Origin: Helicobacter cetorum
GTDB lineage: Bacteria; Campylobacterota; Campylobacteria; Campylobacterales; Helicobacteraceae
Direction of reading: 5' to 3'
Assembly (NCBI RefSeq): GCF_900198405.1
Contig: NZ_FZMR01000001.1
Span: 47,459 to 111,458 of the forward strand
Length of the DNA: 64,000 bases
Within the stretch, counting starts at the first letter, position 1; each line of letters opens with the position of its first letter. The notes beneath the pieces were generated by a model that saw only the letters and a program-made list of their open reading frames with translations, made no database searches and was not told the DNA's origin. A program made the translations under genes and the position numbers. Positions 10,068-19,430 of the stretch are shown here, in pieces.

Positions 10068-10604
10068 ATGTTAGAAGGCGTTATTAGAGAGAGTATTACT
10101 AAGGCTAATGCCAAAGCTTTAAAAAGAGATGGCTATCTAATCGCAAATGTCTATGGTAAGGGGATTGAGAATGTCAGCTGTGCGTTCAAATTAAACCCTT
10201 TCATCAAATACCTTAAGGAAAAGAAACATTTGATTTTTCCAGTAAAATTAGGGGATAAGACTTATGAAGTCGTGGTTCAAGAATATCAAAAAAATCCTGT
10301 AACCAACGAGCTTATCCATGTGGATTTACTAGCTGTAACTAAGGGTGTAAAATCTAAGTTTAAAGTTCCTGTTAAACATCATGGCACTCCGGTAGGCTTA
10401 AAAAACAAAGGGATTTTAATGCTCTCTAAAAAGCGTGTGCGTGTAGAATGCACCCCAGAGCATTTACCAGATTGCTATTTGGTAGATGTAACCCCTTTAG
10501 ATGTGAATGAATCTATCTTAGTGCGTGATTTAGAAAAACATGAAAATGTTAAGGTTTTAGACAATGATTCTATTGCCGTAATCGGTGTGATTAAGGCGAA
10601 GTAA
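10068..10604 (+). CDS. rplY: 50S ribosomal protein L25/general stress protein Ctc
   Basis: Binds 5S rRNA in the large ribosomal subunit. At 178 residues it is the long two-domain (TL5/Ctc) form: an N-terminal L25 domain (1-90, with [13 protein letters not shown] and [23 protein letters not shown]) followed by a C-terminal beta domain (about 95-178, with [12 protein letters not shown]). A good AAAGGA lies about 8 bases before ATG. pth follows after nine bases, the usual rplY-pth pairing found in many bacteria. Confidence 0.94.
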   Translation: MLEGVIRESITKANAKALKRDGYLIANVYGKGIENVSCAFKLNPFIKYLKEKKHLIFPVKLGDKTYEVVVQEYQKNPVTNELIHVDLLAVTKGVKSKFKVPVKHHGTPVGLKNKGILMLSKKRVRVECTPEHLPDCYLVDVTPLDVNESILVRDLEKHENVKVLDNDSIAVIGVIKAK

Positions 10605-10613
10605 TTTAAAAAT

Positions 10614-11174
10614 ATGACGCTTTTAGTAGGTTTAGGCAACCCTACTGAGCGTTATGCTTACACAAGGCATAATGTCGGCTTTGACATTTTGGACTTACTG
10701 ACTAAAGATTTTAATATCTCTTTCACTTTTTCTTCTAAGCATAATGCGTGTATATGTATTTATAACGATTTTATCTTGCTTAAACCCCAAACTTACATGA
10801 ATTTGAGTGGCGAAAGTGTCCTAAGCGTTAAAAATTTTTATAAACCCCAAAAAATTTTAGTTATCCATGATGAATTAGACCTAGCTTTAGGTGTTATGAA
10901 GTTTAAAAATGGCGGAGGGAATGGGGGGCATAATGGCTTAAAATCCATTGATTTGCTCTGTTCTAATAATTATTATCGTTTAAGGGTGGGTATTTCTAAG
11001 GGGGCTAATGTTACTGAACATGTGCTTTCAAGATTCAATGAAAACGAAGAATCTCTAAAAAACGCTGTGTTTGAGCATGCTAAAAATGCCTTAAAATTTT
11101 TTATAAAAACACATGACTTTAACGCCACACAAAATCGTTTCACCCTTAAAAATCCTTTGATTTTAGAGAGCTAG
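10614..11174 (+). CDS. pth: Peptidyl-tRNA hydrolase
   Basis: Releases peptides from prematurely dissociated peptidyl-tRNA. The 186 residues begin with the family signature [18 protein letters not shown], with catalytic His19 and Asn20, and keep [23 protein letters not shown] (general-base Asp) and the [13 protein letters not shown] loop. It is nine bases downstream of rplY and six bases before the next small ORF, so is probably co-transcribed with both. Confidence 0.95.
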   Translation: MTLLVGLGNPTERYAYTRHNVGFDILDLLTKDFNISFTFSSKHNACICIYNDFILLKPQTYMNLSGESVLSVKNFYKPQKILVIHDELDLALGVMKFKNGGGNGGHNGLKSIDLLCSNNYYRLRVGISKGANVTEHVLSRFNENEESLKNAVFEHAKNALKFFIKTHDFNATQNRFTLKNPLILES

Positions 11175-11179
11175 TAGCA

Positions 11180-11590
11180 ATGCTAGAAAATAACTTAAAA
11201 AGCATTTTGATTAAAATTTTTAAGAAACTTAATCCAAACACTCTTTTAAAAATCTTGAAAAAAACATTTTTCATTAAAGTTATTTTTTTATGCATGAAAT
11301 TCAATTCTTTAGAAAAACAAGCTTTAAATGATTTTTTATTTTTAAAAAACCTTAATTTTAGTATTGTTAAAAAAATATTTTTCATTAACCGCTTTTTTTT
11401 ATGTTTGAAAAATAATCTCTTTAAAAAACATTCTTTTTTTAATTTTTTAGAAAAAATCCATTCTATTTGTCATGCTTTTAAAAAACATTTAAACACTCTT
11501 TTAAAATTCTTTTTTACTAAAAATTTTAAAATTTCATTGATTTTTTCTAATTTAAAAAACCCTTTTAGGGGCTTGAATGCGTTTGTTTAG
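11180..11590 (+). CDS. Phe/Lys/Asn-rich low-complexity hypothetical protein
   Basis: Function unknown. The 136 residues are almost entirely Phe, Leu, Ile, Lys and Asn and the DNA is far more AT-rich than its neighbours. A visible internal repeat pairs LKKTFFIKVIFLCMKFNSL (near 31-49) with VKKIFFINRFFLCLKNNLF (near 63-81), about 32 residues apart. It starts six bases after pth and its 3' end overlaps the start of the permease gene by 14 bases, so it is positioned as an operon member. Its reading frame is intact despite the base composition, which favours a real gene, but a non-coding AT-rich spacer that happens to stay open is possible. Confidence 0.5.
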   Translation: MLENNLKSILIKIFKKLNPNTLLKILKKTFFIKVIFLCMKFNSLEKQALNDFLFLKNLNFSIVKKIFFINRFFLCLKNNLFKKHSFFNFLEKIHSICHAFKKHLNTLLKFFFTKNFKISLIFSNLKNPFRGLNAFV

Positions 11591-12644
11591 ATTTGTAGGG
11601 TGGTATTATTTCAAATATTTTTTAATCGTGCTTTTAGCCTTAGAATTGTTTTTTGTAAGCATTGATAGCTTGAAATATGCCGATAAAATGCCTGATTCTG
11701 CGAACATGATTATCTTATTTTTTACTTATGATATATTATTTGCTCTCAATTACACCTTACCCATTTCTTTGCTTTTAGCAATGGTTTTATTTTATATTAC
11801 TTTTATTAAGTCTAATCAATACACCGCCTTATTATCCATTGGCTTTTCCAAACGCCAGATTTTAAACCCTGTGCTTATCATTAGCCTGTTTTTCACTTCT
11901 ATTTATGTGGGATTGAATGCGACTTCTTTTGTGTATATGGAAGAAAAAACACAAAATCTCATCTATAAAGAAGAATCTTTGAGTGCTTCAGAGCATTTAT
12001 TAGTGAAATACAATGATGATTATGTGTATTTTGGCAAGATTAATCCGTTATTACAAAAAGCTGAAAATATCAAGGTTTTTCGCCTAAAAGATAAAGTGCT
12101 AGAATCTTATGCTGAGGCTAAAGAGGCCTTTTTTGAAGGCAAGTATTGGATATTGTATGATGCCACTATCTATAACATGCCCTTGAATTTTGAATTAGGC
12201 ACAAATGCCCTAAAAACCACGCATTTAAAAACCTTTAAAACACTCAAAAATTTTCGCCCTAAAGTTTTAGACACTATCTATCAAAATAAGCCAGCGGTTT
12301 CTATTACAGATGCTATTTTTTCCTTGCATGCTTTAATGCGCCAAAAGGCAGATACCAAAAAAGTGCGTGCTTTTTTATATGTGTTTGGAATCTTGCCCTT
12401 TTTTGTGCCGTTTTTAAGCGTTTTAATCGCTTATTTTTCGCCAAGCCTTGCTCGCTATGAAAATCTAGCCCTTTTAGGGCTAAAATTTATCATTATCACG
12501 CTCGTTATTTGGGGGTTATTCTTTGCTTTAGGAAAATTCAGTGTTTCAGGAATGTTTATGCCTGAAATTGGCGTGTTGCTACCCTTTTTCTTATTCTTAG
12601 GTCTAAGTCTTTGGTATCTTAAAGAGCTCAATGCTAAACTCTAG
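11577..12644 (+). CDS. LptF/LptG (YjgP/YjgQ) family permease
   Basis: Inner-membrane protein of the LptF/G family, which together with LptB extracts lipopolysaccharide from the inner membrane. The 355 residues show the expected layout: three N-terminal membrane helices (about 10-30, 47-75, 98-120), a periplasmic beta-rich domain (about 125-265) and three C-terminal helices (about 275-350). RQILNPVLIISLFFT and the N-terminal YYFKYFLIVLLALE are family-like. Whether it is LptF or LptG is not decidable here. It overlaps the preceding ORF by 14 bases. Confidence 0.82.
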   Translation: MRLFRFVGWYYFKYFLIVLLALELFFVSIDSLKYADKMPDSANMIILFFTYDILFALNYTLPISLLLAMVLFYITFIKSNQYTALLSIGFSKRQILNPVLIISLFFTSIYVGLNATSFVYMEEKTQNLIYKEESLSASEHLLVKYNDDYVYFGKINPLLQKAENIKVFRLKDKVLESYAEAKEAFFEGKYWILYDATIYNMPLNFELGTNALKTTHLKTFKTLKNFRPKVLDTIYQNKPAVSITDAIFSLHALMRQKADTKKVRAFLYVFGILPFFVPFLSVLIAYFSPSLARYENLALLGLKFIIITLVIWGLFFALGKFSVSGMFMPEIGVLLPFFLFLGLSLWYLKELNAKL

Positions 12645-12849
12645 ACGACCGCTTTTAACAAAATAACCCTAAAATTCTTTAACTCTCTATCTTAAAAATA
12701 TATTTATAACGCACTTCTTATATATCGTAATATAAAAAAGTATCACCATTTTAATAAAAATTCACAAAAAGTAAAAGTTTTTAGCAACAAGTTTTCTTAA
12801 AAACAAGAATACATATTATAATGTTTATCAAAATTAATAAGGATTCTAA

Positions 12850-14595
12850 ATGGCTGATTTTACAAAAAACATAGAGATTGTTCTTGATGGAAAAACTTAT
12901 GGCTTGCATTTGGTTTTTTATAAGGGCGAAAGCTACCCCATGTTAGGAGCTGTGAATGGCTCTATCACAGCAAGCATGGATTTTTTAGGCCGCATTATCT
13001 TTGTCCATCATGGGGTGCATTTGGCTCTCACTGCCCCTGATAGTGTTACAGGCATTTATGGTTCAAGCACACAAAAATGGGACTATTTAACTTTCAGTCC
13101 TGCGGTTTTGAATGACGATAACCAACGCTTCATTATTAGAGACAAGAAAATTCTTACGGCTAACAAGGAATTTGTTGTTAAGGTTTATAAAAACACGCTC
13201 TATATTTCTAAAAATGCCACAGATTATTATGATTTTCACTTAAGCGATAAAACAAATCATTTTCTAGCCCATCCAAGCGAAGTGTTTAATTTCAGTTTCA
13301 AAACCCCCATCTCATGGCTTTATGAAAAGAAAGGCGTAGTGTATTATATGGAAAGCAAACGTTCTGCACTTGATTTTATCACTTACTATTATTACAATCC
13401 TATCACAGGACATATCGCACAATACCATAAAGACACTGGCGAACTATATGGCTTGACTTCAAGTTCTGGTATTGATTCATGGGAGTATGTTCGTTTCGGT
13501 CCTTGTAAAGATGAGCTGACACAAAAAGAAAAAGAAAACAATAAAAATCAATCTTTTCAGCTCTTATTAGTGGATAATAAAGCCATTATCTTGGATGCTT
13601 ATGGAAATAATTTAAGAGTGAAAACTTATGGACCTTATTGGGGTGTGCCTTATTTTATCAACCCTTCATACGCTAATCAAGATGATGCTAACACGCCTAT
13701 AGATTATTTCTATTTGGATAATGCCATCAATGATTTGTCCCGTTTTCTGCATACAAGTTTAGAGACTTGCTCTAAGGGGGCAGCACAAAACCCTATTTTA
13801 GACCCTAGTATCGCTCACAGAAAAACTAGCCGTGATTTATTAGGTTTGGGAAGTGATTTTCGCTTAAGCGATGCTTGGAAAAAACGCTTGCATGCGATTG
13901 CAACTACTTGTGTGCGTGGGGTGGTTAGTCGTATTGGAATGTGTGGGGCGTGTCTCTTGCAAAGCTATCAAATGGTCTTGGAGCTCTTACGCTATACAGA
14001 TAACCCCTTGCAAAGTGGGGGTGCATTATTTGACACAAGAGAAAATACTGACCCTTTTATCTCTTTCACTTCACGCTTTCCAGGACTTGCTCTAGCCTTA
14101 GAAATTCCGGGCGAATTTATCCGTAGGGTGAGCGACCCCGCTTACATGCCTACCCGTTCTGCTCACGCTCATGCAGGCATGAGCTATACCATGTTAGCAG
14201 GGTATCAAATCGCCACTACACCCATGCTAGATTCATCACAATACCTTCAGCATCTACAAAATTTGCTTGATGCAGAAGTAGGAAGCGTATGGATTGTATT
14301 TATCTATAGCATTGATTCATCAGGACGCACGAATCAAATGGTAGGGCATGCCTTACCCATTATCCAAACCAGAGATGGTCTTATTGCTTTACGCACCAAC
14401 ACGCCCGGGCGTTCGTATGAACATTACGCTCATGATTTATTCCCTTTGCGTCATTTACATGATATTTTAAACGCTCTGACTTCTGGGTTTAATAACACGA
14501 TTAGATATATCCAGCTTGTGCGCGTGGAGCAACCCATAGCTAATCCTTTTAGCCAAAGTTTGACTTGCCATTCTTTCGCACAGGCTTCAAAATAA
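12850..14595 (+). CDS. DUF1561 (PF07598) family protein, toxin-like
   Basis: The 581 residues resemble the DUF1561 family, known from Leptospira virulence-modifying proteins, Bartonella and a few helicobacters. The N-terminal half is beta-rich and lectin-like: a segment TAPDSVTGIYGSS, then KWDYLTFSPAVLNDDNQRF and ILTANKEFVVKVYKNTLYIS, and again WEYVRFGPCKDE, suggesting two related modules. The C-terminal half carries CVRGVVSRIGMCGACLLQSY (about 356-375), HAHAGMSY (about 437) and GHALPIIQTRDG (about 499), which could supply a papain-like Cys/His pair; that is inference. Start is ATG with AAGGA upstream and an in-frame stop immediately before it, so there is no signal peptide, unlike most family members. 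No neighbour is functionally linked; the gene stands alone between the LptF/G-like gene and decayed DNA. Confidence 0.72.
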   Translation: MADFTKNIEIVLDGKTYGLHLVFYKGESYPMLGAVNGSITASMDFLGRIIFVHHGVHLALTAPDSVTGIYGSSTQKWDYLTFSPAVLNDDNQRFIIRDKKILTANKEFVVKVYKNTLYISKNATDYYDFHLSDKTNHFLAHPSEVFNFSFKTPISWLYEKKGVVYYMESKRSALDFITYYYYNPITGHIAQYHKDTGELYGLTSSSGIDSWEYVRFGPCKDELTQKEKENNKNQSFQLLLVDNKAIILDAYGNNLRVKTYGPYWGVPYFINPSYANQDDANTPIDYFYLDNAINDLSRFLHTSLETCSKGAAQNPILDPSIAHRKTSRDLLGLGSDFRLSDAWKKRLHAIATTCVRGVVSRIGMCGACLLQSYQMVLELLRYTDNPLQSGGALFDTRENTDPFISFTSRFPGLALALEIPGEFIRRVSDPAYMPTRSAHAHAGMSYTMLAGYQIATTPMLDSSQYLQHLQNLLDAEVGSVWIVFIYSIDSSGRTNQMVGHALPIIQTRDGLIALRTNTPGRSYEHYAHDLFPLRHLHDILNALTSGFNNTIRYIQLVRVEQPIANPFSQSLTCHSFAQASK

Positions 14596-14671
14596 GGGAA
14601 ATTCTCTTATTTTAGAAACATTTAAAGCTAAAGCCACTACACTACTTATTCTCTTAATTCAAAGGTAGCTA

Positions 14672-14752
14672 GTGGAAAAATTCAATCTAAACAACCGCCG
14701 TTATATCGGCTCAAAGACAAAGCTCATAGAAAACAACTATGAAAAAAGATAG
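14672..14752 (+). pseudogene. N-terminal scrap of a DNA adenine methylase-like gene
   Basis: A GTG start with AAAGG about 8 bases upstream opens a 26-codon frame ending in TAG. It contains NNRRYIGSKTKLIE, which matches the N-terminal motif (NRRYxGSKxKL) of one class of D12-type DNA adenine methylases. The next residues diverge and stop, and no methylase motif (DPPY) is seen downstream. I read it as the surviving 5' end of a lost restriction-modification gene. Confidence 0.45.
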
Positions 14753-15278
14753 TCATTTAAAACATAGCTTAAAGCTTTTTAAGAAAACACAAGAAGTTTT
14801 TATATCTTAACATCAAAAGGCATTTGCATAAAGAATACCAAATTAAACTAAATTTAGATTTTGTCGCTGTCAAATGAAAATACTTTTAGCAGTAAAACTT
14901 ACTATAAGCAACGACAAATGCAATAAGACTAAAAAATCCATGCAAAAGTACACTTATTTTTAGAGATAGAAATCAAAACGACTTAGAAATGATACTAATT
15001 CTAGAATCTGAAAGCTTATATTAGAATAACACAAATAATAAAATTTCAAGTTTTTTTACGGCTCCAAAATGGCAATACCAAAGAGCATGTAAGACTTGCT
15101 GAATTTTAAAGATGGCATCGATATATCTTATTATGCTATCGATGATTTTATAAAAAACAGAAAATGCAAGGAAATTTTACAACCAGTACTGAATATCTAT
15201 TAACCTCATCCCACTATTTTAAAAAATCCTACACAAAAATTAATGCTAAAATAAATTATTATTTATAGTATAAAAACA
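14753..15278. other. Gene-free decayed region
   Basis: About 525 bases without an intact gene. Short coding-like scraps remain, for instance a plus-strand frame near 15090-15200 reading LLNFKDGIDISYYAIDDF, but no family is recognisable. Together with the methylase scrap before it, this looks like the remains of an R-M or other accessory insertion. Confidence 0.4.
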
Positions 15279-16454
15279 TTAGAAAGTATATATATAGCGT
15301 AAATACATAGAATATTGGCGATACAAGGTTTGAGTCAAGCTGAAAGTTGTCTCTGGCCCAACGATAGTTGTTGGTTTTCCATTATTTGCTAAACCTTGAC
15401 TCTTCTCTCTAATAGTCGTAGAACCCTTAAAAAACTTATTAGGAATCGTAGGGATTTTAATTCCAAATTCGATGCCATGGTGTTTGAAGAAATTCGTTCT
15501 AATCCCCACATTAACTAAAAATTGAAAGTGTGTGTTATTCACTTTAGAATTTAATTTTCCTGTAGCATACTCACTATTAGGATTGATACCCACGCTACAA
15601 CTAGCTGGAGTAGTATCCCCGCATGTAATCGTACCATCAGCATTGGTATTATACGCATTAGCATCGGTATTTACACCATAAACATAGCCATCTTCAAAAT
15701 ACCCCACACGATTATTCGTCCAAGTGTTACCAGCAAAATTTACACCCACAAAAAACCCTGCTGTAGCCTTATCTTTGTTAATGATATTAAAAAGCATGTC
15801 TGTGCCAAAACCATAAGTATACATATCTACTTTTTGATTGCTTAGATAAAAAGGTGATATGGCATTAGCAGCTCTAGAATTAGAAAAATTTGAATGCCCA
15901 TAATCAAAGAAACCATAATAACGCATACCAAACCACTTCTTTTTACCCATGAAGTGCTTATAGCCTGTCATCACACCTAGCCCATACATAGGTTGGTTAT
16001 GCCCCAAAAGATTTTTATTAGTGCTAGGCATAGTCAGCCCACTCCAATTAACTACGCAATTTCCTTGTGAACAACCACCGGGACTACCAAGCTTTTGTTG
16101 GGGTATATTATTGTCGTGCAAAGGCACATTGGTTACATCTTTTCCACTTTTATCTTTGGCAAATGGAACATTTGTATCCACAGGCAAATTGTTTGATGAA
16201 ACAGTTCCATTAGGTATTTGAAACAAAGAGCCGTCTTTGTAAGCGTTTGTCTTTTGGTCAGCCCTACCAATCTCTAAGCTAATGCCTACAAACGCACCAT
16301 TCTTCTCATAAGCTAGTAGAGGAGAAGATAATAGTAATGAGCCTAAAAAAACCCCTAACATAACAGAACTTTTTTGACAAACACCCAAAGAATCAACCAT
16401 TAAAACAGACCTTTTAGCACTAAAACCCCTAACAATCTTCTTACGATTTTGCAT
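15279..16454 (-). CDS. Hor/Hop-type outer membrane protein
   Basis: Helicobacter outer membrane beta-barrel of the Hor/Hop superfamily. The mature protein starts with YEKNGAFVGISLEIG, contains KKWFGMRYYGFFDYGHS and KVDMYTYGFGTDMLFN (features shared with the other OMPs of this window), and ends with YSMYLRYIYTF, a C-terminal phenylalanine signal for the BAM machinery. A 60-residue Asn/Pro/Gly-rich insert and a Cys pair (CSQGNC) are likely surface loops. Length from the longest start is 391 residues. An ATG at 16400 has a better-spaced AAGG (about 10 bases) and gives a cleaner signal peptide ending LLLSSPLLA, so the true start may be there. Position matches H. pylori HP1501. Confidence 0.85.
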   Translation of the reverse strand: MQNRKKIVRGFSAKRSVLMVDSLGVCQKSSVMLGVFLGSLLLSSPLLAYEKNGAFVGISLEIGRADQKTNAYKDGSLFQIPNGTVSSNNLPVDTNVPFAKDKSGKDVTNVPLHDNNIPQQKLGSPGGCSQGNCVVNWSGLTMPSTNKNLLGHNQPMYGLGVMTGYKHFMGKKKWFGMRYYGFFDYGHSNFSNSRAANAISPFYLSNQKVDMYTYGFGTDMLFNIINKDKATAGFFVGVNFAGNTWTNNRVGYFEDGYVYGVNTDANAYNTNADGTITCGDTTPASCSVGINPNSEYATGKLNSKVNNTHFQFLVNVGIRTNFFKHHGIEFGIKIPTIPNKFFKGSTTIREKSQGLANNGKPTTIVGPETTFSLTQTLYRQYSMYLRYIYTF

Positions 16455-16534
16455 CCTACTTCTATCTCTTTTTGACGGAATTTGAGTATTATTATCTAGG
16501 CTAGATGCCTAAGTATTACTTTCTTAATTATTTT

Positions 16535-16540
16535 ATTATA
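16535..16540 (-). promoter_or_regulatory. Candidate -10 box for the Hor-type OMP gene
   Basis: On the minus strand this reads TATAAT, in the context GGCTATAATAAAAT, 80 bases upstream of the OMP start. Helicobacter sigma-80 promoters depend mainly on a TATAAT-like -10 element. The implied leader of about 75 bases includes a short TAGGC/GCCTA hairpin. Confidence 0.35.
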
Positions 16541-16659
16541 GCCTATTGCACTCTTAAAAGTCAACAAAAAATCACACTCAAAGATTTTCTCCAACTTATA
16601 TTTCATTAACTAAAATATGATAGTGTGAGCCTTTTTACAAAACCCCTAAGGAAGTTCCT

Positions 16660-17097
16660 ATGACAGCGATTTATCCGTATATTTTGGTGATTCACTTATT
16701 GTGTGCGATTATTTTTATCGGCTACTTGTTTTTTGATATGGTAATTTTCCCTAATGTGAAGAAAATGTTTGGCGAAGAGTTTGCTAATAAGGCTAATATG
16801 GGTATTACTAAAAGAGCGATTAAGATTATGCCCTTATGCGTTTTGACGCTTGTTATCACAGGGGGCATGATGCTTAGTCAATATATGGGGGGCGATAAAG
16901 GCTGGTGTGAAACCCCTTTTCAAAAAGTGCTTATGGTTAAAGTGATTTTAGCTCTAAGCATTTTTGCTTTGGTGCTTTTTTCTTTATCTTGTAAATTTTT
17001 AGGCAAGGTTAACCCCATTGGTAAATATATCCATCACATCGCTTTAGCGTTTGGTTTTTTAATCGCTATTTTGGCAAAGACGATGTGGTTTGTTTAA
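16660..17097 (+). CDS. Four-helix integral membrane protein next to ccoI
   Basis: The 145 residues form four membrane helices (about 5-27, 48-70, 82-108, 122-144), joined by short basic loops. Conserved-looking polar residues in or near helices include His12, the C18 of LLCAII, Met-rich ITGGMMLSQYMGG and His127/128. The shape is that of CopD- or DUF2269-like small haem/copper membrane proteins, but I cannot assign one. It is convergent with the copper ATPase gene, overlapping its 3' end by four bases; H. pylori has the same arrangement (HP1502/HP1503). Confidence 0.7.
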   Translation: MTAIYPYILVIHLLCAIIFIGYLFFDMVIFPNVKKMFGEEFANKANMGITKRAIKIMPLCVLTLVITGGMMLSQYMGGDKGWCETPFQKVLMVKVILALSIFALVLFSLSCKFLGKVNPIGKYIHHIALAFGFLIAILAKTMWFV

Positions 17098-19430
17098 GAG
17101 CGTTTCAATCTCAAAGAATTTAACACCACTAATAGCGAACTAGCACTCATGCTTAAGCTCGCTATTAAAGGGTTGATATATCCTAGCATAGCTACAGGAA
17201 TTAAAATAGCGTTATAAATCAAGCTTAAAATAATGTTTTGTAGCACTATCTTATAGACTTTTTTAGCATTACTTAGTGCTTTTTCTAACAAACTCAAATC
17301 TTCTTCTAAAAGCAAAATATCACACGCACTCTTGCTCAAAGCACTTTTTTCAAACCCTAAGGAAACATTCGCTTTTTTTAAGGCTAAGGCATCATTATTG
17401 CCATCGCCTATCATGGCACACACACCCTTATAAGAACCTACTATTTGAGCCTTATCTTCAGGCTTCAAGTTCGCTTGATATTTAGAAATCCCTAATTTTT
17501 TTGCACAACTTTTAACAGAATTTTCATTATCCCCACTTAAAATTTCTAATTCTAAACCCTTATTTTGTAAAGCTAGAATGACTTCTTTAGCATTAGATTT
17601 TAAACGCTCTTCTAAGATAAATACCGCTTGTAAGGTCTTATTTTTAGCAAAGCCTACCACAATATTCGCACTCTCTTTAACCCTTAAACTAACTCCCATA
17701 GAATCTAAAAATTTCAAGCTCCCCACTAGAAAGGTTTCATTGTGATAATGTGCTTTCAAACCATGGGCAAAAAACTCTATTTTTTCTAAGATAACCTCAT
17801 CGCAATCTAGCGATTGAATGATAGGTTTATGAGCTAAATGCTCTCTAGTTTTTAAAAGGCTCTTTAAAAGCCTTTTATCAAAGTTTTCATAAATAATGCT
17901 CTCTTTTAAAAGGACTTCTTTTTGAGTGAGCGTGCCGGTTTTATCTATAAAGATTTTTTTGACTTTTGCTAGAGTTTCTAAAAACAACAACTCTTTAAAC
18001 ACAATCAAAGGGTTTTTAAACACCCCTATCACTAAGGCAATAGGCGTAGCTAAAGCGAACGCACAAGGACAGCTTATGACTAACACGCTAATACACACCA
18101 TTAAAGCTTTTTCAAAATTAGCCCCCAAACCAAATTGCCATAATATAAAGCTTAAAAAGGCTAAAAACAATACCGCTTTAGAAAAAATATCCGCAATTTT
18201 ATTCGCACTACTCTCAATTAAAGGCTTTTCTAAAAAACTCTTTTTTAAAGTTTCTAATAAACTACAAAGGCGTGAGTTTTGAAAATTCGCACTCACTTGA
18301 TAGCTAAAAGGCACACCTACATTCACATACCCCCCTAAAATCTTATCCTTAAGCCCTAATTCCAAAGGCTTAAACTCCCCACTAATTAAAGACGCATCTA
18401 CACTCGCACTACTTAAAAGCTCTCCATCTAATGCGATTTTAGCTCCACTAGGCACAAAAATAGTTGAACCTATAGCGACATCTTTGGGGTGTTTTTCAAT
18501 ATGCTTATTATTTTCTACAACTATCACACTATGAATTTCATGTGATTCTAAAGCTAGGCATTTTTCATTCGCAAACAACCTAGCCTTTAATTCCAAAAAC
18601 TTAGAACCAAAAACAAGACTTAAAATCGTGCTACTAGCTTCAAAATAAGTCTCTTGTGAGTTAAGCATGGCATAAATGGAATAAACAAACGCCGATAACG
18701 CCCCAAAAGACACGCTCAAATCCATGCCAAAAACGCCATTCTTTAGCCCATAAAACGCCCCCTTAATAAAAAATCGCCCCACAACCACTAGCACTAACAA
18801 GCTTAAAAGTAGTGAGATGATATCTAGGTTTCTTTGCATAAGCTTATCCATGCCATTGCCATAACTCGCATATTTTGCAATGGCAATAAACATCAAATTC
18901 ATGGTTGCAAAAAACCCTACACTTAATGTAAGCAAGTAGGAGCGTTGCTCTTTTTGAGCTTTTAAGGCATAGTTTTTAGCGTTATAGATTTTAGCTCCAT
19001 AGCCCAAACTCTCAATTTTTTGAATAATTTCTTTAGGGTTTAAGGATTTCTCAAACACGATTTGTAAATGTTGCGAAGTAAAATTCACGCTTACTTTTTT
19101 AACCCCCCTTAATCGCTCTAAAACCTTTTGATTAAGCCATAAACAAGCGTTACAATGCGTTTTTTCTAACAAAAGATTAAGAATATAATCGCCTTTATCA
19201 TTTTCTTCTAATGCTTGTTCTAATTCTAAGGGGCTAATGGCATTTTCACTCACTACAGGGGCTAAAGTAGAAGTGCCTAATTTGTCATAAAAGCTTTCTA
19301 GGTTTAAATCCTTTAATAACGCATACACCCTAGCACACCCCGTGCAACAAAAATACAATTCTTTATTATCTATAATCTCTTTAAAAAGTTCACTTTCTTT
19401 AAACTCTAATTGACAATGCGAACATTTCAT
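17094..19430 (-). CDS. ccoI: CcoI/FixI-type copper P1B-ATPase
   Basis: Exports copper across the inner membrane for assembly of cbb3 cytochrome oxidase. The 778 residues begin with a cysteine-rich domain (CSHC at 3-6, CCTGC at 28-32), then a heavy-metal-associated fold with C93/C96 (THCNACLW). Eight membrane helices include the transport motif CPCAFALATP (about 453); the soluble domain has the phosphorylation loop DKTGTLT (about 495) and GDGNNDALAL (about 675). The double-cysteine N-terminus typifies FixI/CcoI rather than CopA detoxifying pumps. The downstream-window ccoG gene serves the same oxidase. Confidence 0.9.
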   Translation of the reverse strand: MKCSHCQLEFKESELFKEIIDNKELYFCCTGCARVYALLKDLNLESFYDKLGTSTLAPVVSENAISPLELEQALEENDKGDYILNLLLEKTHCNACLWLNQKVLERLRGVKKVSVNFTSQHLQIVFEKSLNPKEIIQKIESLGYGAKIYNAKNYALKAQKEQRSYLLTLSVGFFATMNLMFIAIAKYASYGNGMDKLMQRNLDIISLLLSLLVLVVVGRFFIKGAFYGLKNGVFGMDLSVSFGALSAFVYSIYAMLNSQETYFEASSTILSLVFGSKFLELKARLFANEKCLALESHEIHSVIVVENNKHIEKHPKDVAIGSTIFVPSGAKIALDGELLSSASVDASLISGEFKPLELGLKDKILGGYVNVGVPFSYQVSANFQNSRLCSLLETLKKSFLEKPLIESSANKIADIFSKAVLFLAFLSFILWQFGLGANFEKALMVCISVLVISCPCAFALATPIALVIGVFKNPLIVFKELLFLETLAKVKKIFIDKTGTLTQKEVLLKESIIYENFDKRLLKSLLKTREHLAHKPIIQSLDCDEVILEKIEFFAHGLKAHYHNETFLVGSLKFLDSMGVSLRVKESANIVVGFAKNKTLQAVFILEERLKSNAKEVILALQNKGLELEILSGDNENSVKSCAKKLGISKYQANLKPEDKAQIVGSYKGVCAMIGDGNNDALALKKANVSLGFEKSALSKSACDILLLEEDLSLLEKALSNAKKVYKIVLQNIILSLIYNAILIPVAMLGYINPLIASLSMSASSLLVVLNSLRLKRS

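Noticed and set aside
13871..14095. Second frame inside the DUF1561 gene
   Set aside because: Overlaps the Cys-rich conserved segment in another frame; no upstream ribosome site.
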